Assembly (NCBI GenBank): GCA_002499865.1
Contig: DANL01000004.1
Coordinates: forward strand, 1,472-12,917
Origin: Euryarchaeota archaeon UBA121
Lineage (GTDB): Archaea; Thermoplasmatota; Poseidoniia; Poseidoniales; Thalassarchaeaceae
Direction of reading: 5' to 3'
Length of the DNA stretch: 11,446 nt
Shown here: in pieces, positions 7,204 through 11,446 of the stretch
Position numbering within the stretch: the stretch's first letter is position 1
How the letters are laid out: every line of letters begins with the position of its first letter
Made by a program: the position numbers and the translations under genes
Notes under the pieces: generated by a model
Seen by the model: the letters and a program-made list of their open reading frames with translations, nothing else
Told to the model about the DNA's origin: nothing
Database searches by the model: none

Positions 7204-7388
7204 ATCTTTCCCACATTGGTTCTACTGCCGCCTCTTCACCCACAGGTGACTTGGCTTTTCCCCGCACTCTTTTCAGAGTGCGGATCTACCGTTCCGACTT
7301 TGCGGATCAGTTGTTGTGGCCCGCGGGTTTGCCGAAGCGCGCCCACACCACTCCCCCGGAGCGGCAAAGTCAACAGGACAAGCGGCGG

Positions 7389-7396
7389 TAAATAAA
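7389..7396 (-). promoter_or_regulatory. TATA box for the structured RNA
   Basis: TTTATTTA on the minus strand, preceded by the purine-rich GGAAGG in the BRE position, is a strong archaeal promoter match in an otherwise GC-rich stretch. It predicts a start near 7366, just before the first 7-bp hairpin of the RNA. It lies 69 bases past the stop of the beta-propeller gene, so the RNA need not depend on read-through from that gene. Confidence 0.6.
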
Positions 7397-7415
7397 CCTT
7401 CCGTTCAGTAACACG

Positions 7416-7461
7416 TTTACAGTGGAAATAGGGGTTAGTAAATGTTAATTTCCACTGTAAA
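7416..7461. repeat. perfect 14-bp inverted repeat with 18-base spacer
   Basis: TTTACAGTGGAAAT (7416-7429) is the exact reverse complement of ATTTCCACTGTAAA (7448-7461). The spacer is 18 bases. The repeat begins three bases after the beta-propeller stop codon and ends before the TATA box of the structured RNA. No U-run follows the stem on the minus strand, so it is not a classical hairpin terminator. It could be an RNA-stability or processing hairpin at the 3' end of the propeller message, a regulator site, or the remnant end of a mobile element. Only the symmetry is certain. Confidence 0.75.
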
Positions 7462-7464
7462 TTT

Positions 7465-8610
7465 TCATTCCCTCAGCCTTCTCAAACGTTCCTTCAGGAG
7501 ATTTCTTTCCTCCTCTCGATGTCCTAGTTTCATATCCTCCTGGTCAAATCGATTCTCATATCTTTCTTCTACCAGGAACACCCTTCCAGATTCGTCTCCA
7601 AAAACTATGGCCTCTTCCTTGAAATTACAAACCATAATTCTATCTGGGTGTTCGAAGATCTGTGAGTAATCCCCTCTTGGGGATATTGATAAGAATCTTG
7701 ACTTATCTTCCCAAGTCTGAACCCACAGGTCAACACCATTTGGTGCAACTCCCAATGACAATACTTCCCTATCTAGCTCAATTTCTTTTTCGCCCCATAG
7801 AATTCGACCATTTCGGTCGCCACTCGCCCAACCATCATCTATACTGATGATCGAGGTTACCAATCCACTCGCTTTTCCACATAAGTCTCCTTCAGAATTA
7901 CAAATACTACCATCACTCAATCCGAATATTGTCGTCTCAGAACCATCGCAACCGATAGTAACAGGAGACGGAACGGCAAGCGAATGATAATTCAGTATTC
8001 CATCTCTTCCCACTTTGATAATGCCACAAGAAGGCCTTCCTATCCCGATCTCTATTCCGTTGTTGACTCCCATATGCCACCCTTTCTCGGCGAACGACCA
8101 TCTTTCAATTAGGTCACCCTGACTATTGAATTTCCAAAGTGTCGACTCGGTGTAATCAGAGATATCAATTTCATAGACAGAAGATAATGCCCAAATAAAA
8201 CCATCCCAGATTGCCACACTATCACTAGAACCTTCCAGTTGTGTGCTCCAAAGAACTTCACCCGTGCTAATCTCAATGGCCACCAAATTAGACGAACAGG
8301 CGGTATAAAGGACATCTCCTGAACTAGCTAAATCTGATATCGGCCCATCCAATTCCAGTCCTAGTATCTGCTTACCAGTTTCAATAGACCATGAGTTAAT
8401 CGCACCTTCTCTTGAACCAACAACGACTGTGTCCGACTCAAATAAGATAGAACTACAACAACTTCCTACATCCCTAATGAATGAAGAAGCGTCACTAAGT
8501 CTTCTGTCTCCCACAAATGCCCCATGGAGGAAGTGGATATCGTACTTCCGTATAATCGACAGGTCAAATTGAGTAAAGAAGCCTGACCTTATTACCAAGG
8601 TAATCAACAA
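7465..8610 (-). CDS. cytoplasmic PQQ/WD-like beta-propeller protein
   Basis: About 381 residues with repeating propeller-blade patterns; no enzymatic motif is seen, so it is probably a scaffold or binding protein. The clearest blade is SGDVLYTACSSNLVAIEIST followed by GEVLW (97-121), the signature of PQQ-like repeats. Further blades include VVGSREGAINSWSIETG (63-79), IFGLSDGSICNSEG (228-241), GWASGDRNGRILWG (260-273) and IVFGDESGRVFLVE (335-348). The last 40 residues (342-381) are highly charged and form a likely helix rich in Glu, Arg and Lys. No signal peptide or membrane segment is present. The start is uncertain: there is no ATG near the N-terminus. The TTGs at 8610 and 8607 follow a weak GAGG and would overlap the upstream carboxypeptidase gene by about 45 bases; a GTG at 8514 would give a protein beginning VGDRRLSD. 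The overlap implies co-transcription with the M32 peptidase. No functional link is known to me. Confidence 0.78.
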   Translation of the reverse strand: MLITLVIRSGFFTQFDLSIIRKYDIHFLHGAFVGDRRLSDASSFIRDVGSCCSSILFESDTVVVGSREGAINSWSIETGKQILGLELDGPISDLASSGDVLYTACSSNLVAIEISTGEVLWSTQLEGSSDSVAIWDGFIWALSSVYEIDISDYTESTLWKFNSQGDLIERWSFAEKGWHMGVNNGIEIGIGRPSCGIIKVGRDGILNYHSLAVPSPVTIGCDGSETTIFGLSDGSICNSEGDLCGKASGLVTSIISIDDGWASGDRNGRILWGEKEIELDREVLSLGVAPNGVDLWVQTWEDKSRFLSISPRGDYSQIFEHPDRIMVCNFKEEAIVFGDESGRVFLVEERYENRFDQEDMKLGHREEERNLLKERLRRLRE

Positions 8611-10087
8611 ATGCCTCTGGCGAGGGAGGAGAACCTGTAGCTTCTTCGATGAGCTCAGCCGGCTTTAGAATACTCCCTCGCTTATGCACTTTCTTCCTCA
8701 TCCAATCCAGCAGTGGAGAGAAGTCACCATTCCTAATTTGTGAGTCAAGCTCTGGCAAGTCTTCTCTAGCCGCAGATAATAGTTGAGCAGAATACAGATT
8801 TCCAAGCGTATATGTCGGGAAATATCCGATCGCCCCCATCGACCAATGAATATCTTGTAGTACTCCAGATGAGCTATCTGCGGGCCTTATTCCGAGATAT
8901 TCTTCATACATATCGTCCCACTTGTCGGGGAGTTCATCAACTCCCAAATCGCCCGAGATTAGTAGCTTTTCAATCTCATACCTAATCATAATGTGGATAT
9001 TGTAGGTGGCCTCATCTGCTTCAACACGAATCAGACTCGGCTCTACTAGATTTACTGCTCTCCAGAGATCCTCTGCCTCAATACCTTCCATATTTCCTGG
9101 AAACTGCTCTTTCCAGAGTGGCAGAGACCACTGACAAAACTCTAGTGAACGACCGATCTGATTTTCCCATAACCTGCTTTGACTTTCATGAATCCCTAGC
9201 CCATTGGCATACCCAGCGGGCTGGAAGTCGAGATTTCTCGGCCTTCCTTGCTCGTATGTTCCATGCCCAGTCTCGTGCATCGACCCGTATAGTGAACCAA
9301 ACGGATCAGTCTCGCTATATCTCGTGGTCCATCTAACATCATCCGGATTAGGGCCTCCGCAGAATGGATGAGTTGAAGAGTCCCTTCTACCTGCTTCAAA
9401 ATCGAATCCTATAGCTTCCGAAACCTTCTGACTTAACTTCTCTTGGCCTCCTCTACTCCAAGTATTATTTGAAATCCATGAAATGTCCGGGCTCGAAGCT
9501 CTTTCTGAAACAGACTTGATTAGTGGAGCTACTTCGTTTCGGAGTCCATTGAATAATGGATCTAAGCGTGCCACCGTCAATCCTGACTCATATGTGTCCA
9601 AGAGTGCATCATATCGAACACTCTCATACCCAAGGTAGTCCGCCTTCTTTCTTGCAAAATCTATGCACTTGGCTAGATCATCTCTGAAAATCGAAAAATC
9701 ATTTTCCTTCCTCGCTTTTGTCCAGGATATGAGGGCCTTGGAGTTGTGGATGGCCATCTCCGATACAAAGTCAGTAGGTAGCTTGGTAGCCTTGGCATAG
9801 GTCTCTCTGGCCAATCTAACGTTAGCACTCTCAATATCCCCCAAATCAACTCTTTCTTCCAGTTCATCCAATAACTCTCCAATCCGAGAAGAAGTCTTCC
9901 TTTTATGGGACTCCCTAGAAATCCATGCTAATTGTTCCCCCCTCAGTTCAGCACCTTTCGGAGGCATCAAGACCTCTTGATCCCAGCCCAGAAGACTTCT
10001 TACTTGCCCCATCAGATCAATATCTCTGAGTATCCCAAGAAGCTCATCGTAAGCGTCCATACCATCTGAGAGAGGTGTCTCACTCAT
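8564..10087 (-). CDS. M32 family metallocarboxypeptidase (carboxypeptidase Taq type)
   Basis: A zinc- or cobalt-dependent exopeptidase that removes C-terminal residues from peptides, acting in the cytoplasm in peptide catabolism. The 507-residue length is normal for the family. Diagnostic motifs are present: HPFCGGPNPDDVRWTTRY (240-257), DPFGSLYGSMHETGH (261-275) with the HExxH zinc site H271-E272-H275, GIHESQSR (298-305) supplying the third ligand Glu301, IRVEADEATYNIHI (353-366), and DIHWSMGAIGYFPTYTLGN (412-430). All catalytic residues are intact. The ATG at 10087 is preceded by an AT-rich TATA element (10123-10132) at suitable spacing. It is first in a minus-strand pair with the beta-propeller gene, whose coding region overlaps its end. 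It has no export signal and therefore probably works on imported or intracellular peptides. Confidence 0.97.
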   Translation of the reverse strand: MSETPLSDGMDAYDELLGILRDIDLMGQVRSLLGWDQEVLMPPKGAELRGEQLAWISRESHKRKTSSRIGELLDELEERVDLGDIESANVRLARETYAKATKLPTDFVSEMAIHNSKALISWTKARKENDFSIFRDDLAKCIDFARKKADYLGYESVRYDALLDTYESGLTVARLDPLFNGLRNEVAPLIKSVSERASSPDISWISNNTWSRGGQEKLSQKVSEAIGFDFEAGRRDSSTHPFCGGPNPDDVRWTTRYSETDPFGSLYGSMHETGHGTYEQGRPRNLDFQPAGYANGLGIHESQSRLWENQIGRSLEFCQWSLPLWKEQFPGNMEGIEAEDLWRAVNLVEPSLIRVEADEATYNIHIMIRYEIEKLLISGDLGVDELPDKWDDMYEEYLGIRPADSSSGVLQDIHWSMGAIGYFPTYTLGNLYSAQLLSAAREDLPELDSQIRNGDFSPLLDWMRKKVHKRGSILKPAELIEEATGSPPSPEAFVDYLGNKVRLLYSI

Positions 10088-10279
10088 AATCTAAGCCTTT
10101 GACCATCGAAGCCTTAATCAAAAAATATTTATTACAATTCTTAATTAATTGACTTCTCCCAATCCCAATTCAGTAGGAACTAGAGCCAGTCATTGGATTA
10201 GTTTAATAACTCCCATTCTATAGTAGTTTACGGCGAGAAGAACACAAGAAAAGTTTAGCTTACCCTAAAGGATGATATT
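10088..10279. promoter_or_regulatory. divergent promoter region between M32 peptidase and ferritin-like gene
   Basis: This 192-base AT-rich spacer must serve both directions. On the minus strand ATAAATATTT (10132-10123) is a good TATA box about 40 bases before the peptidase ATG. On the plus strand TCTATAGT around 10217-10224 and GTTTAATAAC at 10201-10210 are weaker candidates for the ferritin-like gene, which has a leader carrying an SD. No dyad or known metal-regulator site stood out. Confidence 0.55.
10268..10276 (+). promoter_or_regulatory. Shine-Dalgarno AAGGATGAT for the ferritin-like gene
   Basis: AAGGATGAT resembles the GGAGGTGAT consensus, with the GGA core seven bases before the ATG at 10280. 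It supports that start and a transcript with a leader, unlike the leaderless arrangement of the fumarase. Confidence 0.6.
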
Positions 10280-10687
10280 ATGACAGAGCTTATCAAAAAG
10301 ATGAACGAAGCCCTAGCTTGGGAACTCAGAGCAATGAATATGTATGCACATTATGCAGCAAATATAACCGGTATTAATCGGCTCCAACTCTCACCAATGT
10401 TCAACACTGAAATGACTGAGTCAATAGAGCATGCCGACATTGTTCGTAAGGGAATTGTTCAATTGGGGGGAATTCCAGTTACAGAGCGTGATCCTCACCC
10501 AATTATACACACAACAGATTACATTGAGATGTTGAACTATTCTCTTGAGACCGAGATTAGAGCGTCAGAAGTTTATTCGGAACTCCTTCCCTTAATTGAA
10601 CAGACTGATGATCTATACGATTCGATGGAGCAGATATATCTCGCCGAGCTAAAAAGCGTCGAAGAGATGCGACTTTTAGTTCGATGA
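10280..10687 (+). CDS. small ferritin-like four-helix protein
   Basis: The 135 residues have the helical spacing of the ferritin/bacterioferritin-like superfamily. Helix 1 is LAWELRAMNMYAHYA (12-26) with Glu15 in a ligand-like position. Helix 2 is EMTESIEHADIVRKGIVQLGGIP (44-66), with the HA...LGG.P ending typical of bacterioferritin-like proteins. Helix 3 starts near SLETEIRASEVY (88-99), and helix 4 is QIYLAELKSVEEMRLL (118-133). The ExxH pairs that bind iron look altered: the second helix reads S48-I-E-H51, with Glu one place too early at 47, and helix 4 has E123-L-K-S126, with Ser where His is expected. It is also shorter than Bfr (about 158) or Ftn. It may bind another metal, form mixed cages, or serve a regulatory role; true iron storage is uncertain. 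The S15 lipoprotein gene starts 22 bases downstream on the same strand. Confidence 0.8.
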   Translation: MTELIKKMNEALAWELRAMNMYAHYAANITGINRLQLSPMFNTEMTESIEHADIVRKGIVQLGGIPVTERDPHPIIHTTDYIEMLNYSLETEIRASEVYSELLPLIEQTDDLYDSMEQIYLAELKSVEEMRLLVR

Positions 10688-10709
10688 TCCTGCCCAATGA
10701 ACCGAATCT

Positions 10710-11446
10710 ATGATGAGTTCTCACACTCTCCAGAGGGACGTGCTCCCGCGAGTCATGACCATGTTCTTGGTCCTAATATTGGTTAGCCCAACTCTATCCG
10801 GGTGCTTGGGGTCAGAATCAGGAACAGATAATTCTGTTGAAACTACCCATTGGCTTCCTGCTGTAGAAGACCGATCAGAGATGATATATTCCAATAATGA
10901 TGTATTCAGTAGGGTTTCCAAGAATGCATCATATTCAGTCGGAGAGGTCCAGTCAATCTTCGTACCCGTACCTTCGATTACGGCTTCTGATGGAGGGGCA
11001 GGACTCACGGGAGGGGCAGAGGTACACCTTGGTCTCTGGCTTCCGGTGATAGAGGGATGCGATTTCCAATCAGAAATCATATCAGAAGAATGCAAAGTGC
11101 CTGTTATCGCAGAGATCGGACCATATTATGATGATGGAGACGTTGATGCTCTAACCCCCGCAGATAGACTCGGAAGGTTCCTGATTGAGAACTATGTCCC
11201 ACACGGGTTTGGGGTAGCCCAGGTTTCAGTTTTTGGAACAGGGCAATCGAATCATTGCATGGACCTGATGGGTCACGACGAGCAAGCAGGTATCAAGGCG
11301 GCAGTAGACTGGCTAGGGACTCAATCATGGTCCAATGGAAAGGTAGGTGCAATCGGTAAATCATACGATGGAAGCACTCCTTGGAATGCGGCAGCTTCAG
11401 GATCCGAATATCTAGCTACCATTGTTCCAATGTCTGGATTGATAGG
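10710..11446 (+). CDS. S15-family peptidase (X-Pro dipeptidyl-peptidase/CocE-like) lipoprotein, 5' part
   Basis: An alpha/beta-hydrolase of the S15 group, which hydrolyses X-Pro dipeptides or acyl esters outside the membrane. I translated 245 complete codons, open to the right edge; full members have about 550-700 residues. Residues 16-32 form a lipoprotein signal with hydrophobic core MFLVLILVSP and lipobox LSGC at 29-32, so the mature protein should be anchored by Cys32. The nucleophile elbow is GKSYDGS (216-222), serine at 218; the Asp and His of the triad and the C-terminal jelly-roll domain are beyond the edge. The preceding GPYYDDGD (137-144) fits the start of the hydrolase core. Two adjacent ATGs (10710, 10713) are possible starts, and ATGs at 10755 and 10761 would shorten the signal's n-region. 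It lies 22 bases after the ferritin-like gene and may share its promoter. Together with the M32 enzyme it suggests growth on proteins. Confidence 0.9.
   Translation, partial: MMSSHTLQRDVLPRVMTMFLVLILVSPTLSGCLGSESGTDNSVETTHWLPAVEDRSEMIYSNNDVFSRVSKNASYSVGEVQSIFVPVPSITASDGGAGLTGGAEVHLGLWLPVIEGCDFQSEIISEECKVPVIAEIGPYYDDGDVDALTPADRLGRFLIENYVPHGFGVAQVSVFGTGQSNHCMDLMGHDEQAGIKAAVDWLGTQSWSNGKVGAIGKSYDGSTPWNAAASGSEYLATIVPMSGLI

Larger units (their letters stand above)
6692..7366 (-). ncRNA. candidate large structured non-coding RNA, about 675 nt, family not recognised
   Basis: No ORF here has protein-like composition. The minus strand is rich in G and A and folds into many local stems. Hairpins on that strand: 7364-7348 (7 bp, one G-U), C(UUCG)G at 7337-7332, a 9-bp stem with GAAA loop at 7283-7262, 7249-7236 (5 bp), CCC(UUCG)GGG at 7148-7139, a GAGA-loop stem near 6973-6960, 6886-6865, 6803-6785 (8 bp), 6775-6757 (7 bp) and 6741-6726. 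Exact long-range pairings: 7206-7201 with 6947-6942, 7049-7044 with 6989-6984, 6900-6895 with 6838-6833, and 6829-6824 with 6784-6779. The tetraloops are canonical only on the minus strand, which sets the direction. A TATA box (7389-7396) and a U-tract (6692-6697) bracket the structure. I found no core motifs of RNase P RNA, SRP RNA or group I/II introns. Ends are estimates, the 5' end from TATA spacing. Function unknown. Confidence 0.68.

Noticed and set aside
7262..7283. Group II intron domain V
   Set aside because: The 9-bp stem with GAAA loop lacks the two-base bulge and the AGC triad of domain V, and no intron-encoded protein or boundary motif is seen.
6692..7366. RNase P RNA
   Set aside because: A CAGAACCC string near the proposed 3' end recalls the 3' half of the RNase P core, but the paired GAGGAAAGUCC-type element is missing from the 5' part and the string sits in a simple local hairpin. 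A covariance-model search should still be run.
6831..7391. Open frames in the RNA region (minus 6831-7214, plus 7062-7391 and 7078-7395)
   Set aside because: They encode Gly/Lys/Glu-rich or Pro/Phe/Ser-rich low-complexity sequence that follows the purine skew of one strand, with no domain pattern. Hairpins and tetraloops explain the region better.
7416..7461. Intrinsic hairpin terminator for the beta-propeller gene
   Set aside because: The sequence after the stem on the minus strand is CGTGTTACTG, without a U-run, and the stem is AT-rich at both ends.
10721..11095. Minus-strand frame opposite the S15 gene
   Set aside because: The plus strand carries a lipobox, a nucleophile elbow and a continuous frame; the antisense frame is Ser/Thr-rich without recognisable features.
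1..11446. CRISPR arrays, tRNA genes, insertion sequences or integrases
   Set aside because: I saw no regularly spaced repeats, no T-arm consensus with a matching cloverleaf, and no transposase or integrase frames on either strand.

Overview
The window looks like chromosomal DNA of a euryarchaeon, most plausibly a marine Thermoplasmatota lineage such as Marine Group II/III (Poseidoniia). The grounds are the large subunit of archaeal family-D DNA polymerase at the left edge, AT-rich TATA-type promoters (one set for leaderless translation), short spacers and frequent TTG starts, and a lipoprotein S15 peptidase at the right edge. The exact lineage is inferred; no rRNA or tRNA gene is visible to settle it.

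Layout: bases 1-2480 (minus) hold the first 826 codons of the DNA polymerase D large subunit (DP2), which runs off the left edge. A 128-base divergent spacer separates it from pyrE (orotate phosphoribosyltransferase), whose stop codon abuts the TTG start of a CsaA-like tRNA-binding-fold protein. That pair ends tail-to-tail, two bases from a minus-strand multi-zinc-finger protein with one membrane segment. Divergent from the zinc protein is a cyclophilin, followed by a class II fumarase carrying an N-terminal ribbon-helix-helix DNA-binding domain. A TATA box about 25 bases before the fumarase ATG and a dyad just upstream suggest a leaderless and possibly autoregulated gene.

Bases 6680-7464 contain no credible protein gene. 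On the minus strand they have a TATA box, about 675 bases of purine-rich sequence with many hairpins capped by UUCG and GNRA loops, several exact long-range complementary segments, an internal repeat, and a U-tract at the end. I interpret this as a large structured non-coding RNA. I do not recognise its family, and it is the most interesting part of the window. A perfect 14-bp inverted repeat lies between it and the next gene.

The right part holds a minus-strand pair, an M32 carboxypeptidase whose 3' end overlaps a cytoplasmic PQQ/WD-like beta-propeller. After a 192-base divergent promoter region come a small ferritin-like protein with altered metal-ligand motifs and the start of an S15-family (X-Pro dipeptidyl-peptidase/CocE-like) lipoprotein, cut by the right edge. 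The genes are mostly housekeeping (replication, pyrimidine synthesis, TCA cycle, protein folding, peptide use) and do not form one pathway. The peptidases fit a protein-degrading heterotroph.
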